DNA of 13,732 bases from Lachnospiraceae bacterium (GCA_021202715.1 JAJQCL010000019.1:1-13732); one strand, 5' to 3'. Shown: positions 1 through 6,163, counted from the stretch's first letter. The notes: generated from the letters alone by a model not told the origin. Program-made: numbers and translations.

Positions 1-1
1 T

Positions 2-952
2 TCCGCGACCACGATCATTTCCGGTCTGGCCGTGGGCATGATGTCCACCTGTGTACCGCTGCTGCTGATCTGCGTCGGCATCTTTCTCGCCTATCAGACC
101 AGCGGTCTGTACGGGATCGCGCTGGCGGCCGTGGGTATGCTCTCTACGACCGGCATCACCGTCGCCGTGGACGCCTATGGTCCCATCGCCGACAACGCCG
201 GCGGCATCGCCGAGATGTCCGGTCTGGACGAGTCGGTCCGCGAGATCACCGACAAGCTGGATTCTGTCGGCAACACGACCGCCGCGATGGGCAAGGGCTT
301 CGCCATCGGCTCCGCTGCACTGACAGCCCTGGCGCTCTTTGTCTCCTATGCCCAGGCTGTAGGGCTGGATCAGACAGGCATCAACATTCTGGATTCCAAT
401 GTGACCATCGGCCTGCTCCTCGGCGGCATGCTGCCCTTCGTCTTCTCCGCCCTGACGATGGAATCCGTCTCCAAGGCAGCCTACAAGATGATCGAGGAAG
501 TGCGCCGTCAGTTCCGTACGATCCCCGGCATCATGGAAGGCACCGGCAAGCCCGACTACGCACAGTGCGTCTCCATTTCCACGCAGGCAGCTCTGAAGGA
601 AATGGTCATTCCCGGCCTGATGGCCGTGATCGTTCCCCTGGCGGTCGGCCTGCTGCTCGGCCCGGCTTCCCTCGGCGGCCTGCTGGCCGGTTCTCTGGTC
701 AGCGGCGTCATGATGGCCATCTTCATGAGCAATGCCGGCGGCGCCTGGGATAATGCCAAGAAATACATTGAAGAAGGGCATCACGGCGGAAAGGGCAGCG
801 AAGCCCACAAGGCCGCCGTCGTCGGCGACACCGTCGGCGATCCCTTCAAGGACACCTCCGGTCCCTCGATCAACATTCTCATCAAGCTGATGACCGTCGT
901 TTCTCTGGTCTTCGCACCACTGATCCTGAGCGTAGGAGGGCTTCTCATCTAA
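2..952 (+). CDS. hppA: Membrane-bound ion-translocating pyrophosphatase, C-terminal part
   Basis: This is the last 316 residues of an integral-membrane pyrophosphatase, which couples PPi hydrolysis to pumping of H+ or Na+ across the cytoplasmic membrane. The frame is open from base 2 and the true start lies outside the window. Several hydrophobic helices alternate with conserved cytoplasmic loops. Family hallmarks are the DNAGGIAEMSG stretch (near 190-225), GNTTAAMGKGFAIGSA (269-316), and the C-terminal GDTVGDPFKDTSGPSINILIK (about 823-890), whose Asp/Lys residues bind Mg-PPi. The first Ala after GNTT (281-283), together with the Gly three residues later (290-292), is the pattern known for the K+-dependent subfamily; K+-independent pumps have Lys at the first of these positions. 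Whether it moves H+, Na+ or both depends on a glutamate in an earlier helix that is not in the window. The gene ends in TAA and is followed by a strong terminator. Family assignment is very secure; ion specificity is open. Confidence 0.96.
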   Translation, partial: SATTIISGLAVGMMSTCVPLLLICVGIFLAYQTSGLYGIALAAVGMLSTTGITVAVDAYGPIADNAGGIAEMSGLDESVREITDKLDSVGNTTAAMGKGFAIGSAALTALALFVSYAQAVGLDQTGINILDSNVTIGLLLGGMLPFVFSALTMESVSKAAYKMIEEVRRQFRTIPGIMEGTGKPDYAQCVSISTQAALKEMVIPGLMAVIVPLAVGLLLGPASLGGLLAGSLVSGVMMAIFMSNAGGAWDNAKKYIEEGHHGGKGSEAHKAAVVGDTVGDPFKDTSGPSINILIKLMTVVSLVFAPLILSVGGLLI

Positions 953-971
953 AAGCATCGGAAGTCACTTC

Positions 972-1003
972 GAGCCGTGGGAATACTCCCACGGCTCTTT
1001 TTT
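972..1003 (+). terminator. Rho-independent terminator of hppA
   Basis: A perfect 11-bp stem (GAGCCGTGGGA at 972-982 with TCCCACGGCTC at 987-997) closes a 4-base loop and is followed directly by six T (998-1003). It starts 19 bases after the hppA stop. On the opposite strand the stem is not followed by a T run, so it is unlikely to serve the convergent argR. Confidence 0.93.
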
Positions 1004-1060
1004 GAGGATTGCATTAGCGCGGAGCAATCCGTTGCATCATACTTTTAATCCCCTGATTCC

Positions 1061-1540
1061 TCAGATCTCCTTCAGCGTCTCCACCAGCTTCCGGGCAGTC
1101 TCTTCATCCCGCGTGACGACCAGCACCGTATCGTCTCCGGCCAGCGTTCCCAGAACGCCGCTCCATTCCACGCCGTCCATCGTCGCACAGACTGCCTGCG
1201 CCATGCCCGTATAGGTATGAATGACGACCAGGTTCTGCGCGCTGTCCACCTTTGTCACCGCCGACTGGAACATGGAGGTAAATTTGCCGGAGGCGTGAAG
1301 CGTGTCTGCCGGTTTGCTGACCTCATAATGATAGGAACCATTTCCATCGGCGATTTTTACCAGCCGCAGCTCCCGGATATCGCGGGACACCGTAGCCTGC
1401 GTCACTTGAAATCCCTCTTCCTCCAGACGCCGGGAGAGCTCCATCTGCGTGGAAATATGCTCACTGGCGATCAGTTTCTGTATCATGTCCCGGCGCGTGC
1501 GCTTCGCCTTGCCGTCCCGGGTATTTTCTCTTGCTTCCAT
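1061..1540 (-). CDS. argR: Arginine repressor ArgR/AhrC
   Basis: This cytoplasmic, arginine-sensing transcription factor normally works as a hexamer, repressing arginine biosynthesis and activating catabolism when arginine binds. Residues 1-75 form the winged-helix DNA-binding domain, with the recognition-helix motif QATVSRDIRELRLVKI (48-63; Ser52-Arg53 is the conserved SR pair). The C-terminal oligomerisation and arginine-binding domain carries GTLAGDDT (131-138), whose Asp pair contacts arginine. At 159 residues it is about ten longer at the N-terminus than B. subtilis AhrC. ATG 1540 is preferred because GGAGA lies about nine bases upstream on the minus strand. It is convergent with hppA. 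The preceding gene is the sensor kinase 181 bases away, and a separate promoter and dyad operator sit in that gap, so autoregulation is plausible. The stop is TGA. Family identity is certain; which paralogue it is (Clostridia can carry several) cannot be told here. Confidence 0.95.
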   Translation of the reverse strand: MEARENTRDGKAKRTRRDMIQKLIASEHISTQMELSRRLEEEGFQVTQATVSRDIRELRLVKIADGNGSYHYEVSKPADTLHASGKFTSMFQSAVTKVDSAQNLVVIHTYTGMAQAVCATMDGVEWSGVLGTLAGDDTVLVVTRDEETARKLVETLKEI

Positions 1541-1570
1541 CTGCGTTCTCTCCTGCCTGTGCGCTGTGAT

Positions 1571-1592
1571 TTATGCATATCTTCTTGCATAA
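1571..1592 (-). promoter_or_regulatory. Candidate ArgR operator (ARG-box-like dyad)
   Basis: A 7-bp inverted repeat, TTATGCA (1571-1577) and TGCATAA (1586-1592), with an 8-base AT-rich centre lies 31 bases before the argR start. It overlaps the -10 box and predicted start point. Known ARG boxes are about 18-bp AT-rich palindromes with TGAAT/ATTCA-type arms; this one has TGCAT-type arms, so the match is approximate. Its position is ideal for autorepression. ArgR binding is an inference from position and shape. Confidence 0.4.
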
Positions 1593-1618
1593 TAACACAT
1601 TTTATACAGGATTGACAA
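1589..1618 (-). promoter_or_regulatory. Predicted sigma-A promoter of argR
   Basis: On the minus strand TTGTCA (1613-1618; 5 of 6 match to TTGACA) is followed after 18 bases by TATTAT (1589-1594; 5 of 6 match to TATAAT). A 17-base spacing to TTATTA is also possible. The start point would fall near 1582, giving a leader of about 40 bases to argR. The -10 box overlaps the ARG-box-like dyad and the -35 box abuts the inverted repeat at 1625-1667. Confidence 0.6.
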
Positions 1619-1624
1619 GATTGT

Positions 1625-1667
1625 TTTGTCATACGGGGAAGCCCTCCGTGCAGGCCTATATGACAAA
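1625..1667. repeat. 9-bp inverted repeat upstream of argR
   Basis: TTTGTCATA (1625-1633) and TATGACAAA (1659-1667) form perfect 9-bp arms separated by 25 bases. A smaller GC-rich fold is possible inside (CGG...CCG around 1634-1648). A third TGACAA half-site at 1613-1618 forms part of the argR -35 box. There is no following T run on either strand, so it is not a standard terminator. It could be an operator for another regulator, or the end structure of the upstream kinase mRNA. Confidence 0.5.
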
Positions 1668-1721
1668 GGTCTCCAGCGGATGCGCGCTCGGCGCGAAAAA
1701 GCACAAACGCATTCTTAATAA

Positions 1722-4505
1722 TTATTCACCCTGCGCTTCCGCATCCAGCGGCAGTGTGACGACCGCCGTGAACAGATCCGCATCCACCCGCACCTCAAAG
1801 GTGCCTCCCTGAATCTCCGTGAAGCTGCGCACGATGGCAAGGCCCAGCCCCGACCCCTCGGTATTCCGAGAGGTATCGCCGCGGACAAACCGTTCTGTCA
1901 GAGACTCCGCATCCACCGTCAGCTCCGCGGTGGAAACATTCTTCACCTCGATGACCGCCTGATTCTCCGGTGTCACGCGCAGTGAGAACCAGGCCCGGGT
2001 CCCCGGCATGCCGTATTTCGACACATTGCTGATCAGATTCTCCAGAATCCGACAGAGCTTCTCACCGTCCAGATGCGCGAAGACCTTCTCCTCGGGCAGC
2101 CGCAGCCGCAGAGAGATCTGCGCCGCCGTCAGCTTCTCCTCATTTTCCAGCGCCACCTGACGGATCAGATCAGTCAGCTCCAGATCTGCAGCCCGCACCG
2201 GGATGTTGCCGCTGGTGGCTTTGCTGATCTCGAAGAGATCCTCGATCAGCCGCTTTAAGCGCTGCGATTTCCGGTCAAGGATGTCGATGTACTCCTTTCG
2301 TTCCTCTTCCGTTACGCCCTCTTCCTGCAGCAGCTTGATATATGTGATGATCGCCGTCAGCGGCGTCTTCAGGTCATGGGAAACGTTGGTGATGAGCTCC
2401 GTCTTCATCCGCTGGCTCTTCACCTCTTCTTCCACAGCCCTGCTAAAACCGCTCTGCACGGTCTCAAGCTCCTCCTTGAACGGACGAAACAGCCCCACAT
2501 CATCCGGGATCTCCGCTGAGAGCTGCCCGGAGGAGAGGTTGCGCAGTCCCTGATAGATATTGCGGTACCAGCTGCGGATCCTCGACCAGCTCCACAGGGC
2601 AAGGACGAAAAGTGCCAGCGTGTACAGGATCATCAGAAGGATCCCTGCCCCATCGCTGATTACCCAGGAATTCACCAGGAGCAGCAGCAGAAGCATGACC
2701 AGGAAATTTACCGCCAGAGGAAGCGCGATGCGCAGGATATCCCGCAGCGAGAAATCCGGTCGGGCCAGCCGTCGGATCCCACGCCGCACGCCCGCACACC
2801 AGCGCCGCAGCGTCCCGCGTCGGCTCCGCAGGAAACGGAGCAGGCGGATCAAACAGAATCCGACGATCGTCTGTTCTTTCAGATAACGGAGCAGACCGAT
2901 GACAAAGACACGCCGCAGGGACAAAAACGTCACCGCACTTCCCAGATAAAGCGCAAAGAGCAACAGACCGTTGGCGAGGAAAAGCAGGGGTTCCCGCAGA
3001 TTCTCCGGCACCAGGCTGAAAAGATAGACCTCCTCCGCCAGCTGCTCCGCTCCCATCCAGAACGTGAAATTCAGAGCAAAGATCACGATAAAATATCCCA
3101 GTGCAATCAGAAGTCCGATCAGCACCGCGTTGAGCTCCAGAGGAATCCGTGTCATCCGCGACTCGTTGATTCCCAGAGCCCGCCAGAAAGGCAGGAAAGC
3201 ACACAGGATCAGCAGCACGGCCAGACAAGCGGCCAGAACGAGCAGAAGAGCCATCAGCCAGCGATCTGTATCTACGTCTTCCTGCCACTCCTGCCTCCCC
3301 TCCTCAGAGGAAGATATTGTCTGCATAAGTCCCGTTCCTGTGATGACTGTGCTGTACAGATAACAGCTGTCCAGAGAGGAAGTAAATTTATACACAATGT
3401 CTGTGGGCGGATTCACAGCCGCCTCGTCCTCCGACCAGCTGAGATAGAAATAGCCTGCTTCTGTATCTGAAAACAGAAGATTCACCACATCCGTTTCCTG
3501 CACAGCCTTCGTCTGCGATGTGTTTAATGTATTCCCGTCCAGGATCCCATAGGCCGTGGCATTTCCGTCGCTGTCAAATTCCAGCCAGAGTGCGAAGGCA
3601 TTCCCATTCTCTTCCACAGCGGCTTCCGCCCAGTCCTCTGCATATTTCTCATTGAGACTGTAGGTAGAGATCGTTTCCTTTGTCCACTCAATTCCGCAGT
3701 CATCAATCAGGCTTTCTTCCAGAGCTGTCAGCGTTTCCTGTGTCACTGCGTTGAGCGTTTCGAAATATGTATCCCATTCGGAACCATTCGTCGTCTCATC
3801 AATCCAGTCACTGGCCCGGAAAGCCTCCAGGAAGCTATCGGAAAAACAGGAGGGCACGAAATTATATCCGAACTCCGATTGCCAGTAATTATAGCAGGCG
3901 TCCAGATAACAGGCCTGCAGCAGACCCGTCTTTAAAGAGGAAACCATCTCCGTACTGTATCCTGTAACATTTCCCTCCTCATCCACATAGACCAGAGACT
4001 CTTCATCGCTGTCCACTTCACGCTCCGCTTCCGCCGGACCCTCTGTATCTTCCTCCGCCGCAGAGGCCTCCTCCGTGTTGTCCTCCGCGATGATCGTTTC
4101 ATTATCGGAAACAGCCGTGGTCTCCTAGTCGGGAGATGCGGTCGTCTCCTCCTTAGGAGCCGCCGTCGTCGCCGAAGTGGTCTCCTCTCCGACAGACGTG
4201 TAGGAGACGGCGATCGTCTCTTCTTCAGAACCATCCGAACTTACGAACCCGCTGGCGATGATCCAGGGATAGCGGCTCACCGTGACAGCCGCCAGTACGG
4301 CACAGAGCAGAATAAGGATCAGCCATCCTCTGCCGGTATGTACACGTGGCCGCACAGAGCCGCCCGACGCAGCGCCTGTCATGTCCGGCCTGTCCGCCGG
4401 TTCTGCACGCTCTTCCGACTGTGCAGGAACAGAAACCTCTGTCGCCTCTGCAAATTCTCTCCCATCTTCCTCTTTATCTCTTCTGCTTTTCCAGTTTATA
4501 GCCAA
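1722..4505 (-). pseudogene. Sensor histidine kinase interrupted by an in-frame amber codon
   Basis: This is the membrane sensor partner of the response regulator just upstream. The frame is open for 927 codons from TTG 4505 to TAA 1722, broken once by TAG at 4125-4127 (codon 127). Numbering as if read through: a charged cytoplasmic tail, TM1 (about 61-76), a large extracytoplasmic sensor region (about 77-415; Thr/Glu-rich linker, then a domain with Cys199, 204, 220, 270, 381), five more helices (about 416-441, 457-481, 506-530, 595-613, 618-639), a HAMP-like linker, HisKA with SHDLKTPLT (phospho-acceptor His710), and HATPase_c with an N box around Asn827 and GSGLGLAIV (884-892). Six helices put both ends in the cytoplasm, as a kinase needs; losing TM1 would break that topology. 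The start is uncertain: TTG 4505 overlaps the regulator gene by 32 bases, and the first in-frame ATG is at 4382. A GTG at 4016 has a weak GGAG but would lack TM1. A recent mutation, strain variant or sequencing error would all fit. Confidence 0.85.
4125..4127 (-). other. In-frame TAG within the kinase linker
   Basis: The codons around it read GAC TAG GAG ACC, between Ser-Pro-Asp and Glu-Thr-Thr, in a stretch where EETT-like units recur (GEETTSATT, KEETTASPD, then ETTAVSD). One base change from GAG (Glu) or CAG (Gln) would create the stop, and Glu would restore another EETT unit. pspC in this window ends in TAG with no conserved sequence beyond it, so TAG appears to be an ordinary stop here. 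Confidence 0.9.
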
Positions 4506-5184
4506 TGCCCCACACCACCTTTATGTATTTGGGATCTCTGGGATTGACCTCGATCTTCTCCCGGAGATTGCGGATATGAACCATAATCGTCTCAGTTCCC
4601 ACCGGTTTCTCGTTCCATACACGCTCATAGATCTCATCGGCCGGAAAGACCCGGCCCGGATTGCGGATCAGAAGCGTCAGGATCTTGAACTCCAGAGGCG
4701 TCAGCTTCACGGGTTCCCCGTCCACGGTCACCTGCACCGTATCCGTATTGAGCTCCAGACCGCCCTCCGTGTAAATATGATCGTTCCGGACGACCTCCTC
4801 CCGGCGCGTCATATAGCGGGCATAACGGCGCAGCTGCGAATTCACCCGCGCCAGCAGCTCCATCGGTGCGAAGGGCTTCGTCACATAATCGTCCGCGCCG
4901 ATATTGAGCCCTGTCACCTTGTCGATCTCCTCGGACTTCGCCGACAGGAAGATCACCGGGATGTCATACCTCTCCCGCAGCTTCATCATCATGGTAATCC
5001 CGTCCATCACCGGCATCATGATGTCCACGATCGCCAGATGAATCTCATTCTCCTCCAGCGCCTGCAGACCCTCCAGGCCATTCTCCGCTTTTACCGTGTT
5101 GTATCCCTGATTCTTAAGGAAAATAGCAATCCCGTCGAGGATCTCCCGATCGTCCTCCACCACCAGAATCGTATACTGACTCAT
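4474..5184 (-). CDS. OmpR/PhoB-family response regulator
   Basis: This 236-residue cytoplasmic transcription factor is phosphorylated by its partner kinase, encoded directly downstream. The receiver domain (about 4-120) has the acidic pocket Glu10-Asp11-Asp12, phospho-acceptor Asp54 (VDIMMP), switch Ser81 and conserved Lys103 (TKPF), so it should be activatable. The C-terminal winged helix (about 132-234) has LTPLEFKILTLL, the recognition region TETIMVHIRNLREKIE, and the closing wing GIGYKLEK. It resembles VanR/CssR-type regulators of Firmicutes; the target genes cannot be named. ATG 5184 is chosen because GGAGGGGG sits four bases upstream (5189-5196). A 22-codon ORF ends in an ATGA overlap with this start, which suggests translational coupling. 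The stop is TAA, and the kinase frame overlaps the end by 32 bases if TTG 4505 is used. Upstream direct repeats at 5338-5358 could be its own binding site. Confidence 0.96.
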   Translation of the reverse strand: MSQYTILVVEDDREILDGIAIFLKNQGYNTVKAENGLEGLQALEENEIHLAIVDIMMPVMDGITMMMKLRERYDIPVIFLSAKSEEIDKVTGLNIGADDYVTKPFAPMELLARVNSQLRRYARYMTRREEVVRNDHIYTEGGLELNTDTVQVTVDGEPVKLTPLEFKILTLLIRNPGRVFPADEIYERVWNEKPVGTETIMVHIRNLREKIEVNPRDPKYIKVVWGIGYKLEKQKR

Positions 5185-5249
5185 TGTTCCCCCTCCGTAT
5201 CTATTGACCGCAGGAATCTCTTCCCTCCGTCAGATCCTCTGTCTCTCAT
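5181..5249 (-). CDS. Possible 22-residue leader ORF coupled to the response regulator
   Basis: An ATG at 5249 opens 22 codons (MRDRGSDGGKRFLRSIDTEG plus EQ) and ends in TGA at 5181-5183, overlapping the ATG of the response regulator as ATGA. Its Shine-Dalgarno sequence, GGAGGTGA (5255-5262), is a near-perfect anti-16S match five bases before the ATG, stronger than most in this window. The regulator's own ribosome binding site lies inside this ORF, so translating ribosomes would cross it. The peptide is charged and has no membrane segment or known motif. It may be a leader peptide whose translation sets regulator expression. It could also be chance, since any ATGA gives a stop in the neighbouring frame; the quality of the ribosome binding site is the real evidence. 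Confidence 0.4.
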   Translation of the reverse strand: MRDRGSDGGKRFLRSIDTEGEQ

Positions 5250-5254
5250 TCCGC

Positions 5255-5262
5255 TCACCTCC
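5255..5262 (-). promoter_or_regulatory. Strong ribosome binding site for the 22-codon ORF
   Basis: GGAGGTGA on the minus strand, five bases before ATG 5249, is the full core complement of the 16S rRNA tail. No other plausible start in any frame is better placed for it. It is about 70 bases too far from the response-regulator ATG to serve that gene directly. Confidence 0.55.
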
Positions 5263-5301
5263 CGGCGCCGTCATGGGCTTTCCTGTTCTTTTTCCATTCA
5301 T

Positions 5302-5358
5302 ATCATACAGAAAATTCCAAAGACAGACCGGAAAAGATTCGAAAGAATTTCGAAAGAA
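5302..5358 (-). promoter_or_regulatory. Candidate promoter and regulator-binding direct repeats of the two-component operon
   Basis: Two identical 10-mers, TTCGAAAGAA on the plus strand (5338-5347 and 5349-5358), start 11 bases apart, one helical turn. OmpR-family regulators characteristically bind such direct repeats. Downstream on the minus strand, TATGAT (5302-5307) could be a -10 box with no good -35, as is common for activated promoters; the repeats would be centred about 50 bases before the start point. This arrangement suits positive autoregulation but is inference from spacing. The second repeat overlaps the foot of the mazF terminator hairpin, so the T-rich strand may also have a termination role. 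Confidence 0.4.
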
Positions 5359-5388
5359 ACGGCGGTCCCGACCAGACCGCCGCGTTTC
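5353..5388 (-). terminator. Probable terminator after mazF
   Basis: On the minus strand an 8-bp GC stem (CGGCGGTC with GACCGCCG; 5375-5382 with 5360-5367) around a 7-base loop is extended by GAAA/TTTC (5385-5388 with 5356-5359) across a 2-base bulge. It is followed by a broken T-rich tract. It lies about 60 bases past the mazF stop and would separate the addBA-pspC-mazF transcripts from the two-component operon. The T run is interrupted, so termination may be partial. Confidence 0.6.
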
Positions 5389-5449
5389 TATCATAGCATA
5401 ACCGTGTGTTTCCTGCATCTTAAAATTCTGTAGGGATGTATGGATCCGG

Positions 5450-5803
5450 TTATGTAACCGAATCCAGCTCCAGACTCACCATCAGCGCCTGATCCACCTT
5501 CTCCAGATATTCGGAATTCAGATGGCAGACCTTCTCCTTCAGCCGCGTCTTATCCACCGTCCGCAGCTGCTCAAGAAGGATCACGGAATCCTTCACCATA
5601 TCGCTCCCATAGGCGGAAAGCTCCACGTGCGTCGGCAGCTTGGCCTTATTCATCCGGCTCGTGATCGCCGCACAGATCACCGTCGGGCTGTGACGGTTTC
5701 CCGTATCATTCTGTATGATCAAAACCGGTCGGACGCCGCCCTGCTCCGAGCCCACCACGGGCCGCAGATCGGCGTAAAATACGTCTCCACGCTTGATATT
5801 CAT
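5450..5803 (-). CDS. mazF: MazF/PemK-type endoribonuclease toxin (NdoA-like)
   Basis: This 117-residue protein matches B. subtilis NdoA/MazF (116 residues) along its whole length as I remember it. NdoA is a cytoplasmic dimeric ribonuclease that cuts mRNA at short ACA-containing sites. The N-terminal signature is KRGDVFYADLRPVVGSEQGG, then VRPVLIIQND with catalytic Arg25, and AAITSRMNKAKLPTHVEL with catalytic Thr48; the C-terminal half has DSVILLEQLRTVDK and ends normally. Nothing suggests inactivation. No MazE/NdoAI-like gene (about 90 residues, ribbon-helix-helix) is next to it; the upstream neighbour is pspC, 174 bases away. Start ATG 5803 has GGAG eleven bases upstream, a loose fit, and overlaps the TGA of a 44-codon upstream frame. 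The stop TAA lies in a short palindrome (5442-5465). It is probably followed by a terminator at 5353-5388. The family call is very secure; cleavage specificity is unknown. Confidence 0.95.
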   Translation of the reverse strand: MNIKRGDVFYADLRPVVGSEQGGVRPVLIIQNDTGNRHSPTVICAAITSRMNKAKLPTHVELSAYGSDMVKDSVILLEQLRTVDKTRLKEKVCHLNSEYLEKVDQALMVSLELDSVT

Positions 5804-5934
5804 GTAACTTCACACTCCATACTCTGGTTGTTCCGCGAGCCCCCGTCTCCCGGACGGCTCGCGTCGTTTCCTTCACTAACCATAGTATTTCCGAAAAATT
5901 GCAAAGTATACACATGATTCAAACGATCAGTCAT
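5800..5934 (-). CDS. Doubtful 44-codon ORF overlapping the mazF start
   Basis: An ATG at 5934 opens 44 codons (beginning MTDRLNHVYTLQFFGNTMVS, ending SMECEVT) and stops in TGA overlapping the mazF ATG as ATGA, the spacing expected of an antitoxin-toxin pair. It matches no MazE or other antitoxin I recognise, its ribosome binding site is poor (CAGGTG directly against the ATG), and a possible mazF promoter and a GC hairpin fall inside it. It may be an untranslated leader. It is listed because it is the only candidate for a partner gene in this gap. Confidence 0.15.
   Translation of the reverse strand: MTDRLNHVYTLQFFGNTMVSEGNDASRPGDGGSRNNQSMECEVT
5834..5863 (-). other. GC-rich hairpin in the mazF leader
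   Basis: On the minus strand CGCGAG + CCGTC (5863-5853) pairs with GACGG + CTCGCG (5847-5834) around a 5-base loop, with three unpaired G on one side: 11 base pairs in all. It sits 30-60 bases before the mazF start and has no T run after it on the minus strand, so it looks more like a leader structure than a terminator. Confidence 0.45.
5905..5934 (-). promoter_or_regulatory. Possible promoter of mazF
   Basis: TATACT (5905-5910, minus strand; 5 of 6 match) is preceded by ATGACT (5929-5934; TGAC core, 4 of 6) at 18 bases. The start point near 5898 would give a 95-base leader containing the GC hairpin. If real, mazF need not rely on read-through from addBA-pspC. The -35 box is weak. Confidence 0.3.
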
Positions 5935-5977
5935 CACCTGCAGCCTGGCTTCGCCAGGCGCCGTATCCTCCGTCTCC

Positions 5978-6163
5978 CTACCAGTTTGTGCCTTTCGGGA
6001 TGATGATTGCGGCCACAATGTAAACGAAAACACCTGTCCCGCTGAGTCCGACCAGCGCCCAGACCAGCCGGATGATGGTCGGATCGATGTGAAAATATTC
6101 TCCCAGTCCGCCGCATACCCCGGCGATCATCACGTCGTCTCTTGAACGAAATAATCTCTTCAT
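5978..6163 (-). CDS. PspC-domain small membrane protein
   Basis: This 61-residue protein consists of a single PspC domain. The N-terminal part is MKRLFRSRDDVMIAGVCGGL, followed by GEYFHIDPTIIRLVWAL, which is the family core, then one hydrophobic membrane segment (about 34-54) and a short Pro-Lys tail. PspC proteins were first described in the phage-shock envelope-stress response; stand-alone ones like this are widespread in Firmicutes and mostly uncharacterised. The start is supported by GGGAGG eight bases before ATG 6163. It begins 39 bases after the addA stop with no terminator between, so co-transcription with addBA is likely. It ends in TAG just before a 7-bp hairpin (5943-5959) that lacks a T run. 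Domain assignment is firm; the role is not known. Confidence 0.92.
   Translation of the reverse strand: MKRLFRSRDDVMIAGVCGGLGEYFHIDPTIIRLVWALVGLSGTGVFVYIVAAIIIPKGTNW

Noticed and set aside
1006..1030. A 7-bp hairpin (GGATTGC/GCAATCC) past the argR stop as its terminator
   Set aside because: On the minus strand it is followed by an A run, not a T run, so it lacks the form of an intrinsic terminator.
4125..4127. Amber recoded as a sense codon (for example pyrrolysine or a reassigned code)
   Set aside because: pspC ends naturally at TAG in the same window with non-conserved sequence after it, and nothing else suggests an alternative code. It is kept only as a minor option under the kinase finding.
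4379..4465. A 28-codon out-of-frame ORF that ends ATGA on the kinase's internal ATG 4382
   Set aside because: Its GAGG is only three bases from the ATG, and any ATGA gives a stop in that frame, so chance is the simplest explanation.
4282..5433. A 383-codon open frame on the plus strand opposite the response regulator
   Set aside because: It is rich in His, Arg, Leu and Pro with no domain pattern, and is the antisense shadow of a GC-biased real gene with all response-regulator motifs.
5943..5959. A 7-bp hairpin after pspC as a terminator
   Set aside because: No T run follows on the minus strand; the sequence continues GC-rich and mixed.
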